The notes below the pieces were generated by a model that was not told the DNA's origin, ran no database searches, and worked only from the letters and a program-made list of their open reading frames with translations. DNA of 64,000 nucleotides from Agaribacillus aureus. Its GTDB lineage: Bacteria > Bacteroidota > Bacteroidia > Cytophagales > Cyclobacteriaceae. Positions 19,208 through 28,232 of the stretch are shown piece after piece. The DNA lies in the NCBI GenBank assembly GCA_030442055.1, contig JAUJEB010000001.1, positions 248,001-312,000 of the forward strand, given 5' to 3'. The translations under genes and the position numbers were made by a program. Each line of letters begins with the position of its first letter. Within the stretch, counting starts at the first letter, position 1.

Positions 19208-19220
19208 TATTTCTATATAT

Positions 19221-19260
19221 TTTGTTAAACAAATATATGTATTTCTATATAAATTGTAAA
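19221..19260 (-). promoter_or_regulatory. padR promoter with overlapping palindromic operator
   Basis: Read on the minus strand, the -7 box TATATTTG (19230-19237) is a perfect TAnnTTTG. TTTA at 19257-19260 sits at -33 with a 19-bp spacer. The palindrome TTTGTTAAACAAA at 19221-19233 overlaps the TTTG half of the -7 box, where a bound repressor would block the polymerase. The start codon follows 13 bp later. Confidence 0.6.
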
Positions 19261-19373
19261 AGATATATGGTTTTATTTTAAACACAAACGCTTATCTCGC
19301 TGAGTTTGCCCTATTATTCATTTTTACCTATATATTAGTGATCGTATCAGTTATCATCTAAAATCAATCCGTC

Positions 19374-21107
19374 ATGTGGGCGCGCCTTAATTATTTGTTT
19401 GAAAAACCGGTTTATAAAATAGTCGTGGTATCAATGCTAATGTTTGCATGTGATTCTTCGATGCCTGTTCAGGATAACCCTGAATTTACGCCCTTTATTT
19501 TATCGGTAGATGAATTAAAAAACTGGACTTCAACCGGCAGTACGGCTGATGACCGCAACATAGCCACTATCCCGCTGGCGACCCGTTTCACAGAAGGCGC
19601 CACCCAGCTAAACCCTGATTTAGGCAATGATGCAAAGCTTATCTACGCTCCTGATGGCATGAACAACCTGGGTAACTACCTGGAGGAACAGTCAAAATTC
19701 AATTTGTTCAATTTCACACATTGGGCTTATATTGACAAACTGATCTGGTTTGGCGGTACTGCGGATGAAACAGTACAGATCCCCGCTGCCCCATGGGTCA
19801 ATGCTGCTCATAAAAATGGTGTAAAGGTGATTGGCAACGTATTTTTTGCCCCAACTGCCTTTGGAGGCAATACAGCCACCGTTAGTAATTTCCTGCAAAA
19901 AGATGATCAGGGCAAATTTGTAGCAGCCCAAAAATTGAAAGCGATTGTTGAATACTACCAATTTGACGGGTGGTTTATCAATATGGAAACCGATACTAAT
20001 GCTACCAATGGTCAATTGATGCTGGATTTTGTCAAGGAACTGAAAAGCATTTTGCCTGAAGACAAGGAAGTGATCTGGTATGACGCGATGTTGCCGGAAG
20101 GTGACGTAAAGTGGCAAAATGAATTGAATAATAACAACATAAAATTTCTTCAGGATAACAGCATGATCGTCTCAGACGGTATGTTTATTAATTTCTTCTG
20201 GTCGGGCAGTTCGAAGCCCTTTAACTCAAAAAGTACGGCTACCAACAATGGCAGGAGTGAATTTGACGTATTTACCGGGATTGACTTATGGCCTGGTCGC
20301 AATCAGCAAGTTTTTGAGCTGGGGGGCAACGAATGGATGGCATCTCTTCACGAAGCAGATCGTCCCATCACCTCTGTAGCGTTTTTTGCTGCGAATTTAT
20401 TATTTGATCACGATAATTACAGCACTTTCAAAACCAATGAAGATGAGGTCGGCGATTTTTACAGTGCTGAAAGGCATCTGTTTGGGGGACAGGACCGCAA
20501 CCCGGCTACCGAAGATGCCGGCGGGTTCAAAGGTATCGCCAACTGGATTCCGGCCTCTTCCGTAATCACCAGTCTTCCCTTTATAACAAACTTCAATACA
20601 GGCCACGGAAAAATTTTTGCTACCGAAGGCGCTCAATCAGCGCGCAGCTGGCATGACATGGGCAAGCAGGATATTTTGCCTACCTGGCAATTCGCCCGCG
20701 AGGGTAATAGCGACCTAGTGACGGACTTTGATTTCACCACAGCTTATAATGGCGGCACCTCGCTGAAAGTAACCGGCGACCTCACCGATAGTGGAGAAAC
20801 TACCTTTAAACTTTACAAAACCAGTCTCAGGATATCGGCTCAGACCAAAATAGCGATAACTTACAAAACTGATCAGGTCAACGACGAGCACATGAAACTT
20901 GTTGTGGCCTTTAGTGATAATCCGGCAGATTTGATAACGTTGGCCATCGCTCCCAATCCCGATAACAACTGGCATCGTAAGACCCTGGATTTAGGCCCTT
21001 ACAATGGCAAGGAACTCGCTATTATAGGATTGCAGTTTTCTACTACTACCACGATAAACAATTACCAGGTTAACATAGGACAACTGGCCATCACAGACGA
21101 TAGCTAG
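19374..21107 (+). CDS. GH85 endo-beta-N-acetylglucosaminidase lipoprotein
   Basis: Glycoside hydrolase family 85 enzymes cut between the two GlcNAc residues of N-glycan cores by substrate-assisted catalysis. The 577-residue protein has a lipoprotein signal (MLMFACDSS, Cys26). The TIM barrel carries NFTHWAYIDK and VKVIGNVFF, and the catalytic segment YYQFDGWFINMETD, where Asn203 and Glu205 match the paired Asn and Glu of the family. SDGMFINFFW and a GNEW segment follow. A C-terminal beta-sandwich (about 425-577) probably binds carbohydrate. It likely sits on the outer membrane or in the periplasm and harvests eukaryotic glycoproteins or high-mannose glycans. It lies divergent from padR with no sugar-uptake genes beside it. 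Confidence 0.88.
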   Translation: MWARLNYLFEKPVYKIVVVSMLMFACDSSMPVQDNPEFTPFILSVDELKNWTSTGSTADDRNIATIPLATRFTEGATQLNPDLGNDAKLIYAPDGMNNLGNYLEEQSKFNLFNFTHWAYIDKLIWFGGTADETVQIPAAPWVNAAHKNGVKVIGNVFFAPTAFGGNTATVSNFLQKDDQGKFVAAQKLKAIVEYYQFDGWFINMETDTNATNGQLMLDFVKELKSILPEDKEVIWYDAMLPEGDVKWQNELNNNNIKFLQDNSMIVSDGMFINFFWSGSSKPFNSKSTATNNGRSEFDVFTGIDLWPGRNQQVFELGGNEWMASLHEADRPITSVAFFAANLLFDHDNYSTFKTNEDEVGDFYSAERHLFGGQDRNPATEDAGGFKGIANWIPASSVITSLPFITNFNTGHGKIFATEGAQSARSWHDMGKQDILPTWQFAREGNSDLVTDFDFTTAYNGGTSLKVTGDLTDSGETTFKLYKTSLRISAQTKIAITYKTDQVNDEHMKLVVAFSDNPADLITLAIAPNPDNNWHRKTLDLGPYNGKELAIIGLQFSTTTTINNYQVNIGQLAITDDS

Positions 21108-21137
21108 ACAGATTTTCCGCCAGGTCACTTGGATAAA

Positions 21138-23849
21138 CTATTCGTTGCGCAAGGAATCAGCGGGATTGACCATTGCAGCTTTCAGAGATTGAAACAGTAC
21201 TGATACGAAAGCTACCAGTATTACCATACCCAGTGGCAATATAAACATCCATAAACTGAGATCAACCTGAAATGCATAACCCGACAACCACTCCTGCGTC
21301 ACTAAATATGCCGCCGGCAATGCGATCACGCTGGCGATCAAGATCAATTTCAACAGGTCCTTAGGTATCAATATTAGCATTTGCATCGTGTTGGCACCGA
21401 GTACTTTACGAACGCTGATTTCCTTGGTGCGCTGGAGTGCCATATAAGACCCTAACCCAAACAAACCTAATACAGCTATGAAAATCGCCAATCCGGAAAA
21501 CCAAAAACATATTTTCGCAAATTGATTGTCGGCCTGGTATTGCCGGTTAAAGTATTCATCCAGGAAAAAGTATTTATAGGGATCGTGCGGAAAGAAATCG
21601 TTGAATTGCGCTTCCACAGCCTCAATCGTCTCCTTTAAATTCGTTGTATTTACATTAAAGGTGAGATACATGGCAAAATAATTATCCGGATAAATAAATA
21701 TGATGGGATCAATATTGTGTTGCAAAGACTGCTGGTGATAATCATCTACCACTCCTATGACTTCACCGGTACGGTCTTTGGGTCCAAGTTTGAATATAAT
21801 TTTTTCGTTTAATACTTCCTCTATTCCGGTATATCCTAACTTTTTGACGGCGGCTCTGTTGACTAATACTTTATGAGATTGCCGACTGTCTACCTGAGGG
21901 TTGAAATAGGGAGACCTGTCAGCCTTTGTGAAATTTCTACCTGCCAATAAGGCTATTTTGTAGGTAGGTAAGAAGTCATGATCAATGGTCAGCTGATAAC
22001 ATGACACTGACATTTCCTTTTCATCATGTAGCTTTCGGGTTCCGTTGGTCCAGATAATTCGTTTACCTGGGATAGCACTTGAGGCGGCTACAGCGTTGAT
22101 GTTTGGATTGCGCAATAGCTCATTTTTAAAAACCTCAATTTTACTGGTAATCGTCGAATCAGTTACGATGGGCGCATTTACGACCATACTATGCTCTACA
22201 TCATAGCCGAGCTCCTGACTTTGCATAAAAGTAAACTGCTTGTATAAAATAAAGGTACCGGCTATTAATCCAATGGATACAATAAATTGTGTGATGACCA
22301 GGATTCTGCGCAGCAGAGCACCGCTGCCGGTTTTGTGAAATTTCCCTTTTAGCACATATACTGGCTTAAAGCCCGATAGTACCAACGCCGGATAAATACC
22401 GGCCAATAGCCCCCCGGCCAAAAATACCAGTAACAAGGTCAGCCATATATTTGGATCCAGCCAAAGCGATAAGGACAACACATCAAGTCCTACCAATTCG
22501 TTAAACGGTTTCATCAGCAAGCTGATAAGGCCAACGGCAAGCACAACACTGATCAGATTAATCAACAGTGACTCCATTAGAAATTGCCCGATTAAAGCAC
22601 CTCTGCGGCCGCCAACAACTTTTCTTAATCCCACTTCTTTTGCTCTTTCAACTGATTTTGCTGTCGATAAATTGATAAAATTAATCAGGGCAATAACGAT
22701 CACAAATCCCGCAATAATCATTAGAAAACGCAATGTCTGATCACTGCTATTGGCAGATATTTCATTATTTAATTGCGATTTAAGGTGAATATCTTTCACT
22801 GGCTGCAGGCCGAAGCTTGCTTCAAACCCATGCTCCTTCATTACATCCCCCAGGTATTTTTTGACAAATGCCGGGAATTTTGCCTCTACCTCCGCCGGGT
22901 CAGTTCCGGGCCTGAGCCTTACATAATTGTAAAATTCCGGCCATATCCAGGTATTATCGGTCCAATCGCCCAAAGTTGAGAAAGAAGCCAAGATATCAAA
23001 ATTCAAATGGGTGTTTTGTGGAAGATCCTTAAATACCCCGGTAACCTTTACAGGCTGCTCATTATTAACCATGAGGGTCTTACCGAGCGGATCTTCTTCA
23101 CCGAAAAACTGACGAGCCAGACTCTCGGACATGACCACGCTTAGCGGTTCCTTCAGGGCCGTGGCTGGATTTCCATGGACAAGTGGAATATCAAACAACT
23201 CAAAAATAGAGCCCTCCGCAATAAACATCTTGTTATCGTTAGCATTGGATTTGACCACAATGCCGTTTTCATTGGTATAAGACAAAACAAATGTACCCCA
23301 CATCACCGTCTTATCAACTACGCGGGCGTAATTCTCCACTTCCGGGAAGTCTGCTTTCATGGAAGAGGCTACGGCTGGATGATTGGTTGCATCGGTATGA
23401 AATCCCTTGGATCCAAAATTCCAGGTCAAGGTTACCCGGTACAGATCATCTATACCAGGGTGATACTTATCATAGCCGGACTCGAATTTTACGTACTGCG
23501 TAATAAGCACATAGGCAGTAATGCCAATCGTGAGTCCGACCACATTGATCAGGGAGAAAAGCTTGTTTTTCGAAAAAATCCTGAGTGCGATTTTAAGGTG
23601 ATTGTAAAGCATGTGGATACGAATAAAATTGTACGGAGAGGTAAAGCTTTTAATAAGGGAATATCTTAAAAAGCCAAGCACATCCAGGAAATACAGCCAC
23701 CTGGCCACCTGGGGCTTATGCACTTTTAATCTATCCTCATAGGCTTCATACAGATCGCCCTGGATTTCTTCAAGGTAATGAGGATTACATAACCTTTTCA
23801 GGATCCAACCAGGCCACTGAGGCTGATTTGATTTATTTGAGTTGACCAT
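21138..23849 (-). CDS. FtsX/MacB-type ABC transporter permease with permease prefix domain (paralogue)
   Basis: This 903-residue paralogue of the 16204 permease has the same order: a prefix domain (PHYLEEIQGDLYEAYEDR), an anchor helix after IFSKNKLFSLINVVGLTIG, a MacB-like periplasmic domain, an FtsX block with FINLSTAKSVERAKEVGLRK, a second periplasmic domain, and a terminal FtsX block with RTKEISVRKVLG. It ends NPADSLRNE, much like the NPSNKLRNE end of the other copy. No ATPase is encoded nearby, so it must share one from elsewhere or act without one. Its padR partner ends 43 bp upstream. The two proteins are clearly diverged, so this duplication is old. Confidence 0.88.
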   Translation of the reverse strand: MVNSNKSNQPQWPGWILKRLCNPHYLEEIQGDLYEAYEDRLKVHKPQVARWLYFLDVLGFLRYSLIKSFTSPYNFIRIHMLYNHLKIALRIFSKNKLFSLINVVGLTIGITAYVLITQYVKFESGYDKYHPGIDDLYRVTLTWNFGSKGFHTDATNHPAVASSMKADFPEVENYARVVDKTVMWGTFVLSYTNENGIVVKSNANDNKMFIAEGSIFELFDIPLVHGNPATALKEPLSVVMSESLARQFFGEEDPLGKTLMVNNEQPVKVTGVFKDLPQNTHLNFDILASFSTLGDWTDNTWIWPEFYNYVRLRPGTDPAEVEAKFPAFVKKYLGDVMKEHGFEASFGLQPVKDIHLKSQLNNEISANSSDQTLRFLMIIAGFVIVIALINFINLSTAKSVERAKEVGLRKVVGGRRGALIGQFLMESLLINLISVVLAVGLISLLMKPFNELVGLDVLSLSLWLDPNIWLTLLLVFLAGGLLAGIYPALVLSGFKPVYVLKGKFHKTGSGALLRRILVITQFIVSIGLIAGTFILYKQFTFMQSQELGYDVEHSMVVNAPIVTDSTITSKIEVFKNELLRNPNINAVAASSAIPGKRIIWTNGTRKLHDEKEMSVSCYQLTIDHDFLPTYKIALLAGRNFTKADRSPYFNPQVDSRQSHKVLVNRAAVKKLGYTGIEEVLNEKIIFKLGPKDRTGEVIGVVDDYHQQSLQHNIDPIIFIYPDNYFAMYLTFNVNTTNLKETIEAVEAQFNDFFPHDPYKYFFLDEYFNRQYQADNQFAKICFWFSGLAIFIAVLGLFGLGSYMALQRTKEISVRKVLGANTMQMLILIPKDLLKLILIASVIALPAAYLVTQEWLSGYAFQVDLSLWMFILPLGMVILVAFVSVLFQSLKAAMVNPADSLRNE

Positions 23850-23892
23850 TTCTTACTTGACGGATATCCCTAATATATCCACATAATTGCCG

Positions 23893-24222
23893 TCACCTTG
23901 CCCATACCACCTTGGGAATCGACAGCCACATATTCTCTCTTACCCTTCTTTTCTCCTCGACTGCTTTCTTCCCATAATTGGTTAACAGAAAAAACCTCCT
24001 CCGCTTTCCACCTCGTTTCGTAGTAGCCCCGGCAAGGTGTGATTGCAAAAAACCCTTTTTTTCCAGACGGTGCAAAGCTGAGTGAACAGCGCCTAAACTT
24101 ACAATCCGACCGGTTTGATGTTGAATTTCCCGGCTGATAGCGTAACCGTAGGCTTTATCGTCCAATATAGCTACCGCCAATATCACAATTTCCTCGAATT
24201 CTCCAAGATTTAGACCTTTCAT
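23893..24222 (-). CDS. PadR-family transcriptional regulator
   Basis: This 109-residue winged-helix protein starts MKGLNLGEFEEIVI and has the recognition helix VSLGAVHSALHRLEKKGFL and the wing KRGGKRRRFFL. It lies 43 bp upstream of the permease at 23849 in the same direction. It is a paralogue of the PadR at 18884-19207, and each is paired with its own permease, which supports local control of a cognate transporter. No perfect palindrome comparable to the 19221 site was found upstream, so autoregulation is only inferred. Confidence 0.87.
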   Translation of the reverse strand: MKGLNLGEFEEIVILAVAILDDKAYGYAISREIQHQTGRIVSLGAVHSALHRLEKKGFLQSHLAGATTKRGGKRRRFFLLTNYGKKAVEEKRRVRENMWLSIPKVVWAR

Positions 24223-24503
24223 AGACTTTTCTGAACAGTAATACTTAAATGTATAAAAAATATTTCACAAGAACTAATAAAATGAAAGTAAACTAAAATC
24301 CCGGTAGTATGGTTTAAAGCATAACAAACTATCGCCAGATCGAAAACAGGGAACGTGCAAATATTTTGTTGGTCTCAGACAATGACAGGAAATAAATTAT
24401 CCGGATGATATCAATCCTATATCAGTCAGCAAGCGCTTTCCAGTTGGTGTCGCTATTTATAGCACACCCAGCGCCCTGCACAAACACAACTTTTATGATC
24501 GCC

Positions 24504-25754
24504 TCATTGGGATCCTAACTTTTCATACTTTAACCTTCCGGTTTCAATGGGAATGGCCGCTTTTACCAATATTGTAAAAAGGAAAAAGCCCATTGCCCAA
24601 ACGCCAAGTGTCACGCCAACTTCAATCCAGGTGGGCATATATTCCACGATATCTCCCCACGGGCCCGGAATAAAGCCTGGGATAATTAATCCCATGCCCT
24701 TTTCGATCCATATGCCCACGAAAAGTAAGACACATGCCACATTTAACCACCGTAGGTCTTTTCTTAAAGCATGAATAGTAAGGATGACCGTTGCCGTCAC
24801 ATTCATCGCGATAGACGTATAGATCCATGGCATCAATGCGTTTTTTCCATCCAGGCCAAAGAACAGATATATGGCACTGCTGCTGTGGTGTGTCGGCGCG
24901 TAAAACTCTTTGAAAAGTTCTGATGCCAGCATGATGAGATTAATTTGAGCAGCGACGGTAACGACCAGGGAAATTTTTCTGATCGTTTTAATCTCAATTG
25001 TATAATCCGAATACTTTTTGATGATCTCAAGTGCCAGTATAATCAGGGCAGGGCCTGCCGAAAATGCCGAGGCCAAAAATCGCGGACCTAACAATGCATT
25101 ATTCCAAAAGGGCTTTGCAGGCAATCCTGCATATAGAAAGGCAGTGACCATGTGTATCCCAATAGCCCAAAAAACCGAAATCATGACTCCCGGAAAATAG
25201 ACCCGCTTATGAGGCAATTTACCCTGGTATTTCTTCATCAGGATGTAAAGCGGAATGGTAATGTTGATAAATAAGTAGCCATTTAAGACTATAACGTCCC
25301 AGGCCAGCATCGAATCAGGCCAGTTGAACAAGCCAATACCGGGAATAAGATGCCATGCGCGAGCCGGTCCTCCCAGGTCGACGGTAACAAAAGCAAGACA
25401 CATAACAAGCGCAGAAACCGCCAGTCCTTCACCAATGAGCACTGCTTTGGAGAAGTCTATATCTTTTAAAACATAGGTAGGCAGCACAAGCATCACCGCC
25501 GCGGCCGCAACCCCAACCAAAAAAGTAAAATTAGAAATATATAAACCCCAGCTCACCCGGTCATTCATACCGGTTACCGATAATCCCTCATTGAGTTGTT
25601 TGGAGTAGCAATACGCTCCCGTCAACATTAAAACGGTAAGTAACCCCATCCATATGTGATAGGCCGTGTTGCCTTTGGTGGCCGAGTCAAGGGCATCACG
25701 TACCAGGCTGAAGAATATTTTAAGTTGTTTCATGTGTTTATAATTGATTTTCAT
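24504..25754 (-). CDS. NrfD/PsrC-like quinol dehydrogenase membrane subunit
   Basis: This integral membrane protein of 416 residues has about nine to ten helices, typical of the NrfD/PsrC family that binds quinol and passes electrons to a partner FeS protein. An alternative start seven codons downstream (MKQLKIFF) is equally possible. It is the last gene of the nap operon and follows the NrfC-like FeS protein after a 90-bp gap, matching the NrfCD/PsrBC pairing. Since no napC, napG or napH is present, this pair is the best candidate for moving electrons from menaquinol towards NapA. That role is inferred from the operon. Confidence 0.87.
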   Translation of the reverse strand: MKINYKHMKQLKIFFSLVRDALDSATKGNTAYHIWMGLLTVLMLTGAYCYSKQLNEGLSVTGMNDRVSWGLYISNFTFLVGVAAAAVMLVLPTYVLKDIDFSKAVLIGEGLAVSALVMCLAFVTVDLGGPARAWHLIPGIGLFNWPDSMLAWDVIVLNGYLFINITIPLYILMKKYQGKLPHKRVYFPGVMISVFWAIGIHMVTAFLYAGLPAKPFWNNALLGPRFLASAFSAGPALIILALEIIKKYSDYTIEIKTIRKISLVVTVAAQINLIMLASELFKEFYAPTHHSSSAIYLFFGLDGKNALMPWIYTSIAMNVTATVILTIHALRKDLRWLNVACVLLFVGIWIEKGMGLIIPGFIPGPWGDIVEYMPTWIEVGVTLGVWAMGFFLFTILVKAAIPIETGRLKYEKLGSQ

Positions 25755-25844
25755 TGGTCACATGGAACCGCGCATATTATAATCATTGCCCTGTGTGTCG
25801 ATTAAGTCATGCTCGGTTTCATCAGATCTTGAATCATATGGTTA

Positions 25845-26855
25845 TCAATCCATGAAATACCAGAATTTAGGTTCTGTGCCCAGGTCTTCCTTTAAACGGA
25901 ATACTTTTTTATTATCCAAAACCCAGCGAATCTCGCTGTCAGGATCAAGCAAATTGCCAAATATTCTGGCACCGGTCGGGCAGGCTTCGACGCAGGCAGG
26001 GTTTTTTCCTTCCCTGCTACGCTGAATACAGAAAGTACATTTTTCCGTGACACCCTTCTTTCTTAACCTGTTTCCCAGGTAGTGCTGTTTTTTATTCACC
26101 TCTTCTTCGGGCACTTCGGGTGTGGACCAGTTAAACCGCCTGCCATCATAGGGACAAGCAGCCATACAATAGCGGCAACCGATACACCAATCATAATCTA
26201 TCACCACAATACCGTCTTTTTCCTTCCAGGTGGCCCCTACCGGGCATACGTCAACACATGGGGGATTTTCACAATGATAACATTGGGTCCCAAGGTAAAA
26301 ATGCCCGGCAGCCGGCACTTCGTGATAAAAATCATCGTCAGACTCTTCAAAATTGAAGTGCCCGTTTTTCATTTCATGAATTCTAATATATTGCATCTGA
26401 GAATCCCGGTCCTGGTTATTTTCTTTCACACAGGCATTAACACAGTCCATGTACCCCCTGCATTTCGAGATATTAAAAGCATAGCCGTAAAGTACATCCT
26501 TGACAGGGCTTTTGGTGGATATATCGATCCGTTTTCCGTGGTTAAGTTCATACAGCCGCTGCAATCTGTTGACAGTCTCTTTTTTTTCATCAGCTGTCAT
26601 CAATCGATAATTTCCTTTAAAAAACTCCTCCCATTTCAATTGAGCGTTTTCTTTTTTATTATCTGTGGCCGTAACGCTGCAAGCCGAATTAACCAATCCG
26701 GCGCCGGCCAGCAGGCCTCCGGTCAATTTCTGAAGCATTTGTCGCCTGCCGGTTTTTTTATTCATAGACTGGTCGAAGCCATCCTGCTTGTCACAAGTGC
26801 AATTGCCGGAGCCACAGCTTGTTTGGTTGGTGGTTTTATTTTCTTTTTGGCTCAT
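25845..26855 (-). CDS. NrfC/PsrB-like periplasmic 4Fe-4S electron-transfer subunit
   Basis: This 336-residue protein has a Cys-rich N-terminal extension (Cys14, 19, 21) before a twin-arginine signal (GRRQMLQK, residues 37-44), then three clear four-Cys FeS motifs: 192/195/200/204, 224/227/230/234 and 273/276/288/292. A further motif, CRGYMDCVNAC (132-142), has Tyr135 where the second Cys of a four-Cys set is expected. It may therefore hold a 3Fe-4S cluster or none. The family passes electrons between an NrfD-type membrane protein and a molybdoenzyme or multiheme cytochrome. It starts 3 bp after the tetraheme gene and is followed by the NrfD-like gene, so the three are co-translated as an electron relay for NapA. 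Confidence 0.88.
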   Translation of the reverse strand: MSQKENKTTNQTSCGSGNCTCDKQDGFDQSMNKKTGRRQMLQKLTGGLLAGAGLVNSACSVTATDNKKENAQLKWEEFFKGNYRLMTADEKKETVNRLQRLYELNHGKRIDISTKSPVKDVLYGYAFNISKCRGYMDCVNACVKENNQDRDSQMQYIRIHEMKNGHFNFEESDDDFYHEVPAAGHFYLGTQCYHCENPPCVDVCPVGATWKEKDGIVVIDYDWCIGCRYCMAACPYDGRRFNWSTPEVPEEEVNKKQHYLGNRLRKKGVTEKCTFCIQRSREGKNPACVEACPTGARIFGNLLDPDSEIRWVLDNKKVFRLKEDLGTEPKFWYFMD

Positions 26856-26858
26856 AAC

Positions 26859-27512
26859 TTAATCCCCTTTTTGTTGTTGTAACTTAACTGCATTCAGCCT
26901 GGCCGGCCACCTTGTATCGAATGATGGTTTGTGCGGATCATGACAGTTAACACAGGTACGTATCACCTTTGGCGGAGCCCATCCACCTAAACGCTTGCCA
27001 TGAGCCCCTCCTACCCAATCCTTGTATTGTTTGGTGTGGCATTGTCCGCACAATTGATAGCTATGATTGACCGATAATGGCTTTCCGGTCAGGAAAGTCA
27101 ATTCATCGGGATTTTTTTCGCTATGGCAGGTGGCGCAGTTCATCACATCTTTGCCGGCATGCGAAATTTTAATATTCCAGTGGGCTTTGCGATCTTCCGG
27201 TTTTCTTTTTTGCTGCAACTCCCTCAATGGCTCGGAATGACAATTAGTACAGGGAAAAGATTTGATGATACTATGTCTCTCGGGGACGTAAAACAACTCG
27301 CTGCCCGAAACTTCCGCCACCACTTTCTTTACCTCTTTTAAGTCTTCTTCGATACTTACCTCATAGGCGATTGAATCCCGATGTGCCTGTCCTATATTTT
27401 CCAGGATATTATGCGACTTTTCTTCCTGGTGCGGTTTATCTGTACAGGCATAATAACTGATGACGGCTGCAAAAAAAAGCGAAACCCTGTTGATAGTGGA
27501 AAGTTTTATCAT
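26859..27512 (-). CDS. Tetraheme c-type cytochrome lipoprotein of the nap operon
   Basis: This 217-residue protein has a lipoprotein-like signal (SYYACTDK) and four CXXCH heme sites at residues 88-92, 126-130, 155-159 and 187-191. The sequence around them (CTNCHSEP, CATCHSEKN, CGQCHTKQ, CVNCHDPH) and extra His residues suit bis-His low-potential hemes as in cytochrome c3-like or NrfH/NapC-related proteins. It lacks the N-terminal NapC transmembrane anchor. It sits 3 bp from napB and 3 bp from the FeS gene, so it probably bridges the FeS subunit and NapB. The family name is uncertain, but the heme count is seen directly. Confidence 0.87.
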   Translation of the reverse strand: MIKLSTINRVSLFFAAVISYYACTDKPHQEEKSHNILENIGQAHRDSIAYEVSIEEDLKEVKKVVAEVSGSELFYVPERHSIIKSFPCTNCHSEPLRELQQKRKPEDRKAHWNIKISHAGKDVMNCATCHSEKNPDELTFLTGKPLSVNHSYQLCGQCHTKQYKDWVGGAHGKRLGGWAPPKVIRTCVNCHDPHKPSFDTRWPARLNAVKLQQQKGD

Positions 27513-27515
27513 CCG

Positions 27516-28226
27516 TTAATTATTTAAATTCTTCAAAACCGAGCCTCTATCCCATTGCATGGAGTCCCATTGTATTTTATCGGCCGCCGGGACATGGCAT
27601 TGACGACAGTTTATTCTCGAAGGATGAGATACTCTAATTTCCTTTGGAGCCGCAGGTCCTGCATGGCAGGCCAGGCAGTTTTCCCTCATTTGCAAAGTAT
27701 GAGGAATGGTTGGGGGACTTCCGGCCAGGGCGGTGTTATGAATATCCGGATGCCGGTGTTTTTCCCAAGCCGAAGGCTTGAACCTGGAAGCTGTTTTGGA
27801 GCTGACATGACATTGCTTACAATTAAGCATTTCAGGATGGGGTGTTATTGGTGCATAAGCATTGAACTTAGGAACAAACCCTCCATTTTCATGACATTGC
27901 AAACAGGTATTTCCACCAATTCCTTTTTCGGAAGCCAACGGATGAGGTATCATGGGTGGCGCTCCCGGAAATGCGCGATTCTTGTAATAAACTTCCAGGC
28001 TCCTCTGATTTTCCACATCCTCAGGCATCGCAGTATAATCCAGGACATCGGCGGATCTGCGGAAAACCCCAGTCTCAGATGGAATTGAGGGGATATCGAC
28101 CGTATTCCAAGCCGCTAACCTTGCCTCCTCCTGGCTGCTGAGATAGCTTACATCGGCAATAATAATTACCGATATTGTCAAGGCAATAAAAATGAAAATG
28201 GTGAATTTTCTTTGTTTAATTACCAT
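27516..28226 (-). CDS. napB: NapB-like cytochrome c subunit with four heme sites
   Basis: NapB passes electrons to NapA and usually carries two hemes. This 236-residue protein has an uncleaved-looking N-terminal helix (8-25) and four CXXCH sites at 108, 136, 184 and 207. The NapB phrase G-A-P-P-M-I-P-H, a CLxCH and a C-x-Q-C-H-V occur twice: residues 88-141 (GAPPMIPHPL, CLQCH, CKQCHV) and 169-212 (GSPPTIPHTL, CLACH, CRQCHV). This looks like an internal duplication of the heme-binding part. The final QCHVPAAD closely matches classical NapB. It lies 6 bp downstream of napA. The identity as NapB is strong. The four-heme form is unusual and read directly from the motifs. Confidence 0.85.
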   Translation of the reverse strand: MVIKQRKFTIFIFIALTISVIIIADVSYLSSQEEARLAAWNTVDIPSIPSETGVFRRSADVLDYTAMPEDVENQRSLEVYYKNRAFPGAPPMIPHPLASEKGIGGNTCLQCHENGGFVPKFNAYAPITPHPEMLNCKQCHVSSKTASRFKPSAWEKHRHPDIHNTALAGSPPTIPHTLQMRENCLACHAGPAAPKEIRVSHPSRINCRQCHVPAADKIQWDSMQWDRGSVLKNLNN

Positions 28227-28232
28227 AAAACT

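Noticed and set aside
18884-19285. Longer PadR start at 19285
   Set aside because: The extension covers the promoter and palindrome and lacks similarity to PadR proteins. ATG 19207 matches the start of the second PadR.
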